A stretch of DNA of 56,982 nt, taken from an uncultured Oscillospiraceae bacterium. GTDB lineage: Bacteria > Bacillota > Clostridia > Oscillospirales > Ruminococcaceae. This document shows, piece after piece, positions 1 through 9,058 of the stretch (position 1 is the stretch's first letter; every line of letters starts with the position of its first letter). The stretch lies in the NCBI GenBank assembly GCA_934466475.1, contig CAKSLI010000012.1:1-56982 (forward strand), in the 5' to 3' direction. A program made the translations under genes and the position numbers. Under the pieces are notes generated by a model. It made no database searches. It saw nothing but the letters and a program-made list of their open reading frames with translations, and had not been told where the DNA came from.

Positions 1-32
1 ACTGCGGTTTGACGCCTAGCATCTGATATAAG

Positions 33-2633
33 TCATGTACGAAATCTGCTCGTGTCCCGGTTTTTAGAGGTTACCTTGTTTAACTGTTCAATGTTGATAT
101 CTCTGCCGAAAATGTGCATTACGCCGTCATTAATGGAGTAGAGCAGACCCTTGCCGCTGCCGTCCGGCTGCTCGGCTGCAAAAACCGCCTGTCCGCGGAA
201 GCTCTCCGAAAGATAATCCGTGAGCGCGGTGCCAAGCCACATACCATAGACCGCCGACAGCGCTATGACTATTCCGGCACAGAGCCGTTTCAGCTTCCGC
301 CTCGGAGTGATCCCCACTGACCAGCGCCCGAGAATCCTGCGTAGCACCCTGGACAGTCCCAGCAGCACCAGAAGCGCGGAGGGTATCAGCACAGCAATGC
401 AGAGCCATTCCTGCCAGCTGAGTGCCACAATGTAGAAAAGAGGGCTGATTATCCAGCAGGCAAAGCAGAACGCAGCCGCCACAATGATTATCATTGCAAT
501 GTGCCATTTTCTGAACGGTCTGCACACTCCGCAGAGAACTCCGCAGCAGACCGCGCCTGTGAGGTATACCGCCATGACTGAGAGCCGTTCCTGCGGGATA
601 TTGAAGACATTCTGCAAAATCAGGAGCGCCGATATTCCGAGGACTACGGTAAGTCCGCCAGGCAGCGCCTTTTTCAGCACGTTTGCGATGAACTTTCCGC
701 TGACCCGCTCGTGATTCGGTTCAAGCGCCAGCAGGAAGGACGGAGCTCCGATGAACAGCGCACTGATAAGCGTGAGCTGGATCGGCTGGAATGGGTACGC
801 GGAGGGTACAAACAGAAACAGAAGCGCCAGCAGGAACGAGAATATCGTCTTTACAAGGAACAGCGCTGCCGAACGCTGAATATTGTTTATGCAGCGGCGT
901 CCCTCCTGCACGGCAAGCGGCATGGAGGAAAAGTCAGAATCCAGGAGCACCAGCTGAGAAACGCAGCGTGCCGCGTCGCTTCCGGACTGCATTGCCACGG
1001 AGCAGTCCGCCTCGCGCAGGGCAAGGACGTCGTTGACGCCGTCTCCGGTCATCGCGACCTTGTGTCCCTGCGCCTGGAGCGCACGGACAAGCGCCAGCTT
1101 CCTTGCGGGGGTCACTCTGCCGAATACGGTGTATTTTCCGGCGGCTTCCGGAAGCTCCTCGTCCGTCAGCAGGGAAGCGTCCGCGAAATTATCCGCTCCG
1201 GGAAGTCCCGCCTTTGCCGCAACGTTCGATACTGTTACCGGGTCGTCGCCGGAGATGACTTTCAGCGCAACGCCCTGTTCCCGGAAGTAGGCGAGCGTGG
1301 ACGGCGCGCTTTCGCGTATTTCATCCGAGAGAATAACGAGAGCTTTTGGCGTAAGTCCGGCAGGAAGCGCCTTTCCGGGGAGCTCCGCCCCGGTCTGTGC
1401 AAGAAGAAGCACCCGCTGACCCCTTTGCGCATATTCCCCGCAGATTTCGCTGAGCTGCGCGTATTCCTCCGGCGGAAGCACAAAGCTCGGCGCGCCGACG
1501 ACCAGCGTCCCGAAGCCCTCAAGCTGGGCTCCGCTCCATTTCCTTGCGGAGGAGAAAGGCTCGGTTTTCAGGCAGTTTACAGGCTCGATTGCGGGGAACT
1601 TTCTTGAGATTGCAGCGGCGGTCTGATTTTCCCCGCCCATAGCGGAAGCAAAGGCGGCAAGCGCGGCTTCCGCGTTGAATCCGGCGTCCAGCCTGCGCAC
1701 CTCGCTGACCTGCATGTTTCCGGTGGTGATCGTGCCTGTCTTGTCAAGGCAGAGGACGTCCACCCGCGCAAGGCTTTCAACGCAGTAAAGATCCTGGCAG
1801 AGCGTCTGCCTCCTGCCCAGTCTTATGGAGCTTACGGCGAGTGCGATGCTTGTCAGAAGCACAAGTCCCTCCGGGATCATTCCTATGACGGCCGCCGAGG
1901 TGCTGGTCACGCTGTACAGAACTCCGCGCTGAGCCACGAAAAGCGCCTTGGTGAACAGCACCAGTGCAAACGGAAGAATACAGACCGTAATAGTGGAGAT
2001 GATCTTGTTTATCGCGCTCATCATCTCGGACTGTCGCTTTTTCGTCTTTTTCGCACTGCTTGCGATCTTGTTCGCATAGGCTTCCGCGCCAACGGCAGTG
2101 ACCTCCGCTTTTCCTCTTCCGGTAACAACGAAGCTGCCGGAGTACAGGGTATCGCCGGGGTGCTTGGTAACGGTGTCGCTTTCGCCGGTCAGCAGACTCT
2201 CGTCTGTTTCAAGCTCTCCTTCGGCAAGGACGGCGTCCGCGCAGAGCTGCCTGCCGGCAGAGAGCAGCATTATATCTCCGGGGACTATATCCGAAACAGG
2301 GAGCACCTGCTCTGTTCCATCGCGCAGAAGATGAGCCTTCGGTGCGGAAATGAGCGAAAGCCGGTCAATTATCCGTTTGGAGCGTATCTCCTGGATTATT
2401 CCAATGGCGGTATTGCTCAGCACCACGCCCATGAACAGCATATTCCGGTAGGCTCCTACCAGAAACACGGCCGCCGCGATGATTATGTTTATCAGGTTGA
2501 ACAGCGTGAAAATATTGTCGGAGAATATCCTGCCAACGCTCTTGGTTTTTACTGAAAAGCTTCCGTTGGATTCTCCGCGGGATATCTTATCGTCTGCCTC
2601 AGCCTGTGTTAGACCACGTTGTAGATCTGTCAA
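33..2633 (-). CDS. Cation-translocating P-type ATPase (CtpE/E1-E2-like)
   Basis: An 866-residue P-type ATPase, a membrane pump that couples ATP hydrolysis to cation export or uptake. The actuator motif TGES lies near residue 150, the phosphorylated Asp is in DKTGTIT (D297), and the hinge motif GDGVND is near residue 530. Hydrophobic helices lie at about 40-75, 210-270 and 595-800. The sequence resembles CtpE-like Ca2+/Mg2+ pumps more than heavy-metal pumps, as there is no N-terminal CxxC domain; the ion is inferred only. The start is TTG at 2633, nine bases after an AGGAGG site, and the N-terminal GLTQAEAD segment fits the family. The last ~13 residues are encoded by a repeat-like terminus (59-75), so the tail may be acquired. 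Confidence 0.93.
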   Translation of the reverse strand: MTDLQRGLTQAEADDKISRGESNGSFSVKTKSVGRIFSDNIFTLFNLINIIIAAAVFLVGAYRNMLFMGVVLSNTAIGIIQEIRSKRIIDRLSLISAPKAHLLRDGTEQVLPVSDIVPGDIMLLSAGRQLCADAVLAEGELETDESLLTGESDTVTKHPGDTLYSGSFVVTGRGKAEVTAVGAEAYANKIASSAKKTKKRQSEMMSAINKIISTITVCILPFALVLFTKALFVAQRGVLYSVTSTSAAVIGMIPEGLVLLTSIALAVSSIRLGRRQTLCQDLYCVESLARVDVLCLDKTGTITTGNMQVSEVRRLDAGFNAEAALAAFASAMGGENQTAAAISRKFPAIEPVNCLKTEPFSSARKWSGAQLEGFGTLVVGAPSFVLPPEEYAQLSEICGEYAQRGQRVLLLAQTGAELPGKALPAGLTPKALVILSDEIRESAPSTLAYFREQGVALKVISGDDPVTVSNVAAKAGLPGADNFADASLLTDEELPEAAGKYTVFGRVTPARKLALVRALQAQGHKVAMTGDGVNDVLALREADCSVAMQSGSDAARCVSQLVLLDSDFSSMPLAVQEGRRCINNIQRSAALFLVKTIFSFLLALLFLFVPSAYPFQPIQLTLISALFIGAPSFLLALEPNHERVSGKFIANVLKKALPGGLTVVLGISALLILQNVFNIPQERLSVMAVYLTGAVCCGVLCGVCRPFRKWHIAMIIIVAAAFCFACWIISPLFYIVALSWQEWLCIAVLIPSALLVLLGLSRVLRRILGRWSVGITPRRKLKRLCAGIVIALSAVYGMWLGTALTDYLSESFRGQAVFAAEQPDGSGKGLLYSINDGVMHIFGRDINIEQLNKVTSKNRDTSRFRT
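59..75. repeat. Repeat terminus matching the right end of the 2674-2832 element
   Basis: The sequence GGTTTTTAGAGGTTACC matches the right end of the MITE-like element at 2816-2832 with one difference (T for G). It lies inside the 3' end of the P-type ATPase reading frame. The sequence at 1-58 does not match the element interior, so this is only a shared terminus, perhaps of a related element extending past the window start. Confidence 0.5.
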
Positions 2634-2673
2634 ATCCTGCCGCCTCCTGTATTGTGGAATTCAGGTATTATAA

Positions 2674-2832
2674 GGGAACCTCTATAAACCGGTTTGAAAA
2701 GGGAAAATGTGTAGAGTGCGCCGAATGCGATGAAAGCCGACGAAGTAAGGCTGTATGCCTTACGAGGAGGTTTGAAGAAGCAGTCGGTGTGCTATACACA
2801 TTTTCACTCAAACAAGGTTTTTAGAGGTGACC
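2674..2832. mobile_element. MITE-like palindromic element, 159 bp
   Basis: The two ends form imperfect terminal inverted repeats of about 40 bp: the left arm starts GGGAACCTCTATAAACC and the right arm ends GGTTTTTAGAGGTGACC, and the match continues inward through a GAAAATGTGTA motif on both sides. At the centre is a perfect hairpin (GTAAGGC, five-base loop, GCCTTAC), so the whole element can fold into one long stem. It sits in a TA-rich site (TATTATA left, ATAATATA right) between the P-type ATPase and the terminator of the next operon. It has no plausible gene; short frames crossing it are not credible. A non-autonomous transposon is the best reading; a structured intergenic RNA is the alternative. 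Confidence 0.65.
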
Positions 2833-2897
2833 ATAATATAGTATATCCACATAAACGGCGTTTGTCAAGCAAAGCTGTGATGATATCACAGAAATTA

Positions 2898-2968
2898 CAC
2901 AAAAATCAGGCTGTCGATAAAGGCACATCTGCGTCGTCAGCGACATCAATACCTTTCTCAACAGCCTG
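2898..2968 (-). terminator. Intrinsic terminator of the transporter/sensor operon
   Basis: On the minus strand a 17-bp stem (CAGGCTGT...AAAGG paired with CCTTT...ACAGCCTG, one mismatch) encloses a loop holding a small GTCG/CGAC sub-hairpin and is followed by ATTTTTG. It lies about 50 bases after the EamA stop codon. Closer to the gene, 2995-3014 holds a perfect 8-bp GNRA-type hairpin without a U-tract. Confidence 0.75.
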
Positions 2969-3016
2969 GGACAGTTACTTTTTCAACAAGCTGAAATGTG
3001 CGGAAACGCACATTCA

Positions 3017-3895
3017 TTATTCTGTTTTTTCTTCGTGATGTCTGTTGTTGTACCTGAACATCGCAAATGCCGCTGCTATAATAATTCCGTAGCCTATAAA
3101 GCTGAAAACATCCGGTATCTGACCGAATACGATAAATCCCAGTCCCGCCGCGAAGATTATCTGCGAGTAGTCGTAGATCGAAACCTCCTTTGCGGGGGCG
3201 AATGAGTACGCCGTGGTAATGCAGAACTGTGCGACCGCTGCGCTGACTCCGGCACCTATCAGCATAAGCAGCTCGTACCAGCCGAGCGGCTTGAAATCAA
3301 GCATCATCAGTGGCAGCGCCACCAGCGATGAGAACGCCGAGAAGAAGAACACGATATAGTAGCTCTTGGCACCGTGGCTGGTTGCCCGCCTTACGAATGT
3401 ATAAGCGGCTCCGGCGCACATTCCGCCGAGGAATCCGGAGATCGAAGCGACAAGGTCGGCGTTCTGGAAGCTTGGCTTTATGACGAAAAGCGCCCCGATG
3501 AACGCGGTGATTATGATTGCCCACTGTACCTTATTTGCGCGTTCTTTCAGCAGGAAAGTCGAGAATAGAATTACAAAGAAAGGCGACATTTTGTTGAGCA
3601 GGGAGGCGTCCGAAAGCGGAAGCCGGTCTATTGCGTAGAAATTCATGATTACTCCGGCATATCCGAATGCCGCCCGGAGGAACAGGTCAAGCCTGGCTCC
3701 TTTCGGAGGGATAACGGAGCAGCGGTTCCTTATCATTACCGCCGCGGCGATGAACACTGCGACCAGATTCCGGAAGAAGGTCTTTTCTATCGTCGGGACG
3801 TCCCCGGCAAGCCGGACGAACATATTCATCAGCGCAAAGAAAAACGCTGAGGTTATAAGGCAGATTACCGCCTTGTGAAGACGTTTGAGCTTCAT
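3017..3895 (-). CDS. EamA-family (DMT superfamily) transporter
   Basis: A 292-residue integral membrane protein with about ten hydrophobic helices in two EamA halves, the layout of drug/metabolite transporters such as RhaT- or YdcZ-type exporters. The substrate is unknown. The start is taken as ATG 3895 (MKLKRLHKA): the open frame extends upstream, but that part is non-hydrophobic, lies within pdxK in another frame and looks like shadow sequence. Only one base separates it from the pdxK stop, so the two are surely cotranscribed. A large terminator follows at 2898-2968. Confidence 0.88.
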   Translation of the reverse strand: MKLKRLHKAVICLITSAFFFALMNMFVRLAGDVPTIEKTFFRNLVAVFIAAAVMIRNRCSVIPPKGARLDLFLRAAFGYAGVIMNFYAIDRLPLSDASLLNKMSPFFVILFSTFLLKERANKVQWAIIITAFIGALFVIKPSFQNADLVASISGFLGGMCAGAAYTFVRRATSHGAKSYYIVFFFSAFSSLVALPLMMLDFKPLGWYELLMLIGAGVSAAVAQFCITTAYSFAPAKEVSIYDYSQIIFAAGLGFIVFGQIPDVFSFIGYGIIIAAAFAMFRYNNRHHEEKTE

Positions 3896-3896
3896 T

Positions 3897-4736
3897 TTAC
3901 TGCCTCTTTTCAATCTCATCAAGCAGGCGGATATATTCTCCCAGGACGCTCTGGAAATGTATCCCGTAGAATCTGCGGTCCGGAGCGGAAGCGGTGCATT
4001 CAACGGCGGCGTAGGTGAATTTTGTCGCGATCTCCAGCGACTGCGCAAAGTCAGCGCCGCGCAGGTATGCGCCAAGCAGAGCTGACGCGAATACATCGCC
4101 GGTGCCGGAGCATGATACGTCCTTTTTCGGGGTGAGATATTCCGTGAACACTCCGTTGCAGCAGCCGACAGCGCCAAGCTGTCCCTTTTCGGAGAATCCG
4201 GTTATGACGGCGAATTTCACGCCAAGGCTGCACAGCTCCGTAAGCATTTCCCGGACCTCGTGGAGAGTGGGGCAGGGGTTAAAGCTCCTGCCTGTCAGCA
4301 GACAGGCCTCCGTGATATTGGGGGTGATTATGTCCGCGCCACGGATAAATTCGCGCATGTGCGTGGGGTAATCGTCCGTGAGGGCGGCGTACATCTTTCC
4401 GTTGTCGCCCATTACCGGGTCGATGAACAGCGGAGCTCCCGGCTGTCTGAACTCGCTGATAAAGTTTCTGATGTGCCTGATCTGACCAACGGAGGCGATA
4501 TATCCCGTATAAATGCCGTCAAATCCGATGTGCTCGCGCCTGAGCTGATTTCCGATCGGCTCCAGCTCATCGGTCAGGTCAATGCTGTAAAACGTGGGGA
4601 ACCCGGTGTGATTGGACAGCAGGGCGGTCGGAATGCCGCAGCATTCTACTCCTGCCGCTGACAGCACCGGTATGGCTGCGGTGAGCGAGCAGCTCCCGAC
4701 GCAGGAAAAATCCTGGATGGTGACGATTCTTTTCAT
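3897..4736 (-). CDS. Pyridoxamine/pyridoxal kinase (PdxY/PdxK-like)
   Basis: A 279-residue ribokinase-fold kinase that phosphorylates pyridoxal, pyridoxine or pyridoxamine in B6 salvage. The N-terminus (QDFSCVGSCSLTAAIPVL) is typical of the PdxY/PdxK group, and the C-terminal GTGDVFASAL motif carries the anion hole and catalytic Asp. It lies 27 bases after the sensor kinase and one base before the EamA transporter. A functional link to that transporter (vitamin movement) is possible but not shown. PLP users elsewhere in the window (IlvA, YggS) are not genetically linked to it. Confidence 0.93.
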   Translation of the reverse strand: MKRIVTIQDFSCVGSCSLTAAIPVLSAAGVECCGIPTALLSNHTGFPTFYSIDLTDELEPIGNQLRREHIGFDGIYTGYIASVGQIRHIRNFISEFRQPGAPLFIDPVMGDNGKMYAALTDDYPTHMREFIRGADIITPNITEACLLTGRSFNPCPTLHEVREMLTELCSLGVKFAVITGFSEKGQLGAVGCCNGVFTEYLTPKKDVSCSGTGDVFASALLGAYLRGADFAQSLEIATKFTYAAVECTASAPDRRFYGIHFQSVLGEYIRLLDEIEKRQ

Positions 4737-4763
4737 CTGATATCTTCCTTTGTTCTGCGGCTG

Positions 4764-7607
4764 TCAGTTCTTCTGATTTTTCAGCCACCTGCACAGTTCA
4801 CGGGTCAGCGCCGATATTTCAAGCGGCTTGGAAACGTGACCGTTCATGCCGTGCTCCTTTGATTTCTTTATGTCCTCGATGAATGCGTTTGCGGTCATCG
4901 CGATTATCGGGACGGTACCTGCGTTCTCATGCGGCAGGGCGCGTATTTTATCAGCCGCCTCATATCCGTCCAGTACCGGCATCTGGATATCCATGAATAT
5001 CATGCTGTAATATCCCGGCGCCGAACGGCTGAACATTTCGACAGCTTCTTCTCCGTTGTGGGCGATGTCGGTTATGATATTTGCTTCCGCGAGGAACTCC
5101 GAAGCTATCTCGGCGTTGAATTCCAGGTCTTCTGCAAGAAGCACCCGCTTTCCTCCGAAATCAAAATCGGACATTCTTACTTTCTTTGTTACCGGGCTGT
5201 CAGAGTGCTTTTCCGCCGGCTTTTCGCCCTGCTTCAGGCAGATCGTTATTTCGAACTTGGAGCCCTTTCCGACTGCGCTGTTTATGGAAATATCGCCGTT
5301 CATCATGCGGGCGATGTTCAGCGCTATCGGCATTCCGAGCCCGGTGCCCTGGATACCGCTGATGCGGTGGTCGTCCGCGCGCACAAATGGGTCGAAGATG
5401 TGTTCCTTGAATTCCGGCTTTATTCCTATGCCGTTATCCTGCACGGTGAACAGATAGCGGTGTATTCCGCTGTGGTCAGGCTGGAGCTCAATGGTGCTGA
5501 AACGTATTTCTCCGCCGTCCGGTGTGTATTTCACAGCGTTGCTGAGAATATTCGTCAGCAGCTGGCGGAGCTTGGTCTGGTCGCCTATAACGTTGAAATT
5601 CATGCCGGAATCCACGCTGACAATAAGCGTGTGGTGCTTTTTGTCAGCGATGGGTCGGATTATGGTAACGGTCTCGTCAAGGAATGCTTTCAGGTCGAAC
5701 GGTTCCATGGCGAGAGTCGTCTTTCCGCTCTCTATTGCCGAGAGGTCCAGGACATTGTTGATTATCTCCAGCAGGTGGTGTCCGGAGGTCTGGATTTTTT
5801 CAAGACAGTCGTTGACGCGCTCAGGGTCGGTGATATGCTCCTGGGCAATGGCGGACATTCCGAGGATAGAGTTCAGCGGAGTGCGTATGTCATGGCTCAT
5901 CTGGCTCATGAACAGGGTCTTCGCGGAGTTTGCGTGCTGCGCCTGTGTGAATGCGTCCCTCAGCGCCTGCTCCACCTGAACGGAGTGGTTGTGCTCGTCT
6001 GTGATGTTACGGACGTATGTAAGCCCCCAGAGGTCGCCGGTCTCGATATCCTGCGTCAGTATTACCGCTTCGCGGAAGAAGCCCGTTCTGCCGTCTATGG
6101 CAAGCTCATATTCCGTATCGAAGCTGCGGCGGTGGCTGTCGTACATGTCGCAGAGGGTCTCCGTGCAGAATGTCCTGCGGAAAACGTCTGCGGTGGATTT
6201 ATCAGTGAAATGATCCGCTTTTCTGTTTATGTAGTCGTTATAAGAGCACGGAGGCTCCAGCCCTATAAGCGGAAGTAGCGGATTTATGCCGTCCTGCTCG
6301 ATGACTTCGTCATACAGCGTGTCCTTTGTGATATTGTAGGTGTAGACTGCGATAGCATTCGAAAGTATAGCCTGGCGATACTGGCTTTCCGAGCGCAGGG
6401 CTCTTTCAAGCCGCTGCTGATAGCGCAGCTCGCGGAGCTTTTCCGCGGTTATCGGCTGTATGGTGAGTATCGCCATGCTGGGCTCGCCGTTTTCGTCCGT
6501 GTCTGACATGAACGCCTGGATCCTGATCCAGTCCGGATTATCGCCCGGGTGCTGGCATATTTCGATCTCTATCATCTTTTCGCCTGCAGCGAAGCGCTTT
6601 TGCATGTTTTCCACGTTGAAATTGTAAAGTAGCGCGTTGCGGTCGTTTGTGCTGCATTCGCAGTTGTCGGCGAAGCGGTGCATTGCGTCGGTGAAAATTC
6701 CGACCTCGCTGAAATGCTCAGCGTAGCCGTTCTGCTTGTCGTCCGAGGAATAATAGCTGCCGTCCCTGAGATTTATCAGGTCGATTATCTGATAGGGAAG
6801 CGCAAGGCGGTTTATGAGCTGATTGCGCAGCTCCTCCATGAATACGGCGCGGTGATCCGCCGTGATACGGCGCAGAATAATGAACTGCGGGTATTTCGCT
6901 GCAAGGCGCTGCTTCATTTTCACGAATCTGAGGTTGACCCAGCAGAAGCTCCCGTTGTAGTTTATGCGGAATTCGCCGTGAACCTCGTCGGTCACGCTGA
7001 AGCTGTTCATCAGGCTTTCTGCGGATATCAGCTGTGCAAATCTGGTGCGGTCGTCCGGGTGTATTTTTTCCAGCACGGAGGAAAGCCAGTCATCGTAGGT
7101 GCATTCGGTTCCCGCTGAGGCGCTGGTGCCGAACGCGTCGTTCAGGATAAGCACCTTGTTGGCGGAAACATCGGCAAGCGCGCAGTGAGCGAAGCTGTCC
7201 AGCAGTTTTTCAGTGAAAAGCCTTGTCAGCAGCTGGAGATCCGGGTCATATCTGAAAAGCTGAGTGCGATCCGCGGGAATGCCTTTGAAATAGCCGTATA
7301 TCAGCACACGCCCGTTTTCCCTGGAAACGAGCATTCCGGAGCTGTACACGGTGTACAGACCTTTGGTCCTGTGATTCCAGCGGTACTTTACCTCCGCCCT
7401 GATTCCGCGCACGGTGCTGTCAATGGCGTCCCTGAGCAGCGGAATGTCGTCCGGGTGTACTCCCTCGTGCCAGCGGGAATAGTTCCCCTCCGGGTCAGAG
7501 TTGTCGGCAACGTCCAGCAGCTTCATGAAATCATCGTCAAGGAAAAGCTGGCTGGGACTGCCGCCGCGTATCACTAATCTGTATGTGGCGGTTATTGTGG
7601 AATCCAC
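4764..7607 (-). CDS. Hybrid sensor histidine kinase with PAS domains and C-terminal receiver
   Basis: A 947-residue signalling protein without an evident transmembrane segment or signal peptide, so probably cytoplasmic. Residues 1-540 hold several PAS-like blocks (for example WHEGVHPDD near residue 45 and later HPDDR). They are followed by HisKA with the H-box MSQMSHDIRTPLN (H572), an HATPase_c domain (NILSNAVKYTPDGG; DNGIGI; GTGLGM) and a receiver domain (MIFMDIQMP, D873) with the TANAF and KPL segments. There is no DNA-binding output and no separate response regulator nearby. The start is GTG 7607, eight bases after AGGGGG. It lies 21 bases after ugd and upstream of pdxK, presumably in one operon. 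The signal sensed is unknown. Confidence 0.93.
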   Translation of the reverse strand: MDSTITATYRLVIRGGSPSQLFLDDDFMKLLDVADNSDPEGNYSRWHEGVHPDDIPLLRDAIDSTVRGIRAEVKYRWNHRTKGLYTVYSSGMLVSRENGRVLIYGYFKGIPADRTQLFRYDPDLQLLTRLFTEKLLDSFAHCALADVSANKVLILNDAFGTSASAGTECTYDDWLSSVLEKIHPDDRTRFAQLISAESLMNSFSVTDEVHGEFRINYNGSFCWVNLRFVKMKQRLAAKYPQFIILRRITADHRAVFMEELRNQLINRLALPYQIIDLINLRDGSYYSSDDKQNGYAEHFSEVGIFTDAMHRFADNCECSTNDRNALLYNFNVENMQKRFAAGEKMIEIEICQHPGDNPDWIRIQAFMSDTDENGEPSMAILTIQPITAEKLRELRYQQRLERALRSESQYRQAILSNAIAVYTYNITKDTLYDEVIEQDGINPLLPLIGLEPPCSYNDYINRKADHFTDKSTADVFRRTFCTETLCDMYDSHRRSFDTEYELAIDGRTGFFREAVILTQDIETGDLWGLTYVRNITDEHNHSVQVEQALRDAFTQAQHANSAKTLFMSQMSHDIRTPLNSILGMSAIAQEHITDPERVNDCLEKIQTSGHHLLEIINNVLDLSAIESGKTTLAMEPFDLKAFLDETVTIIRPIADKKHHTLIVSVDSGMNFNVIGDQTKLRQLLTNILSNAVKYTPDGGEIRFSTIELQPDHSGIHRYLFTVQDNGIGIKPEFKEHIFDPFVRADDHRISGIQGTGLGMPIALNIARMMNGDISINSAVGKGSKFEITICLKQGEKPAEKHSDSPVTKKVRMSDFDFGGKRVLLAEDLEFNAEIASEFLAEANIITDIAHNGEEAVEMFSRSAPGYYSMIFMDIQMPVLDGYEAADKIRALPHENAGTVPIIAMTANAFIEDIKKSKEHGMNGHVSKPLEISALTRELCRWLKNQKN

Positions 7608-7628
7608 CTGGATACCCCCTTTGCTTAA

Positions 7629-8822
7629 TTAATCCCTGCTGTAAAGGTCTCTTGTGTATACCTTGTCCTTTACCGGCTCAAGCTCGCCGCTCATGCGGTT
7701 TGCAAGGATAACGTCCGCACGGCTGCTGAAACGTTCAAATTCGTTGCAGACCTCATAGTCGAAGAAGCTCTGACCGTTCTTCAGCGTGGGCTCAAATATT
7801 ATCACGCTGATGCCTTTTTCGGAAAGGCGCTTCATAATGCCCTGTATGGAGCTCTGACGGAAGTTGTCGGAGTTGGATTTCATCGTCAGGCGGTAAACTC
7901 CCACGGTTTTAGGAGCCATGGAGGCAATGTGCTCTGCGATGTAGTCCTTGCGGGTCTTGTTTGCGGCGACTATTGCGCTGATGATGTCGTTGGGAACGTC
8001 CGCGTAATTCGCGAGGAGCTGCTTCGTGTCCTTGGGCAGGCAGTATCCTCCGTAACCGAAGCTCGGGTTATTGTAGTGGGAGCCGATGCGCGGGTCAAGT
8101 CCGACGCCGTCGATTATCTCGCGTGTATTGAGCCCCTTCATCTCGGCATAGGTGTCCAGCTCGTTGAAGTACGCCACACGGAGCGCAAGATATGTGTTGC
8201 TGAACAGCTTTACCGCTTCCGCTTCCGTAGGATTCAGGCGGAGCGTCGGGATATCCTCCTTTATGGCGCCCTGCTGGAGCAGCCTTGCGAAAACGTCCGC
8301 GCGGGCGGTGGAGTCAGCCCATTCCTGCGGGGCGCCTACGATTATTCTGGAGGGGTAGAGGTTGTCGTAAAGAGCCTGTCCCTCCCGGAGGAATTCCGGC
8401 GAGAAGATGATACGGTGGGCGGCTTCGGGGTATTTTTCGTGCAGACCCTTTGTATAGCCTACCGGAACCGTGGATTTGACAACTATCGTGCAGTCGCTGT
8501 TAACTGGAAGCACCAGATCAATCACCGCCTCAATGGATGAGGTGTCGAAGTAATTTTTTTCCGAATCGTAGTTGGTCGGTGTTGCAATGACGATAAGCTC
8601 AGCGTCTTTGTACGCCGCCCTGCCATCGGTCGTGGCGGTGAGGCTGAGCGGCTTCTCGGCGAGGTACTGCTCGATGTATTTGTCAGCGATAGGCGAGCGG
8701 CGGCTGTTTATCAGCTCAACCTTTTCAGGAATTATATCAACTGCGGTGACATCGTTGTTCTGCGAAAGAAGCACCGCCATGGAAAGTCCTACATATCCTG
8801 TTCCCGCAACAGTAATTTTCAT
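7629..8822 (-). CDS. ugd: UDP-glucose 6-dehydrogenase-type nucleotide-sugar dehydrogenase
   Basis: A 397-residue NAD-dependent dehydrogenase oxidising a UDP-sugar to the uronic acid for surface polysaccharide. The N-terminal Rossmann motif is [15 protein letters not shown], and the catalytic Cys is in [14 protein letters not shown] (C261). Its length fits the short E. coli Ugd type rather than the longer WbpA type. It is first in the leftward operon, behind a strong promoter (8920-8948). GalE at 35475 could supply related UDP-sugars but lies far away. The exact UDP-hexose is inferred. Confidence 0.9.
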   Translation of the reverse strand: MKITVAGTGYVGLSMAVLLSQNNDVTAVDIIPEKVELINSRRSPIADKYIEQYLAEKPLSLTATTDGRAAYKDAELIVIATPTNYDSEKNYFDTSSIEAVIDLVLPVNSDCTIVVKSTVPVGYTKGLHEKYPEAAHRIIFSPEFLREGQALYDNLYPSRIIVGAPQEWADSTARADVFARLLQQGAIKEDIPTLRLNPTEAEAVKLFSNTYLALRVAYFNELDTYAEMKGLNTREIIDGVGLDPRIGSHYNNPSFGYGGYCLPKDTKQLLANYADVPNDIISAIVAANKTRKDYIAEHIASMAPKTVGVYRLTMKSNSDNFRQSSIQGIMKRLSEKGISVIIFEPTLKNGQSFFDYEVCNEFERFSSRADVILANRMSGELEPVKDKVYTRDLYSRD

Positions 8823-8919
8823 TGTTTCGTCCCCCTTGGGTATTTGTGTATTCTGCGCCTGCGTTGGCGTTCTTTATATTTGCCGGCTGACCGGCTTCAG
8901 GGCATAGTTTAACTATTCT

Positions 8920-8948
8920 ATTATAGTACTATCCGCGGAAAAAGTCAA
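8920..8948 (-). promoter_or_regulatory. Sigma-A promoter of the ugd operon
   Basis: On the minus strand TTGACT (8943-8948) and TATAAT (8920-8925) are 17 bases apart. The transcript has a ~90-base leader with a small GCCGG/CCGGC hairpin before ugd. It is divergent from the prmA promoter. Confidence 0.8.
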
Positions 8949-8981
8949 TACTTGCCGTCCTTTTTTTGCGCCAAATACCTC

Positions 8982-9010
8982 TTGATTTATCCGGAAATAT
9001 GATGTATAAT
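8982..9010 (+). promoter_or_regulatory. Sigma-A promoter of prmA
   Basis: TTGATT and TATAAT are separated by 17 bases, about 50 bases before the prmA start. It is back to back with the ugd promoter. Confidence 0.8.
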
Positions 9011-9058
9011 GTAAAATGTACTATTATGTGCAATTTCGTGATTTATAGGAGAAAAGAC

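Noticed and set aside
2700..3040. Small plus-strand frames across the MITE-like element and the downstream hairpin
   Set aside because: They cross two palindromic structures, have no family signature, and run against the flanking operons.
3896..4177. N-terminal extension of the EamA transporter up to 4177
   Set aside because: The extension is hydrophilic, lies over pdxK in another frame, and has no family similarity. ATG 3895 gives the normal length.
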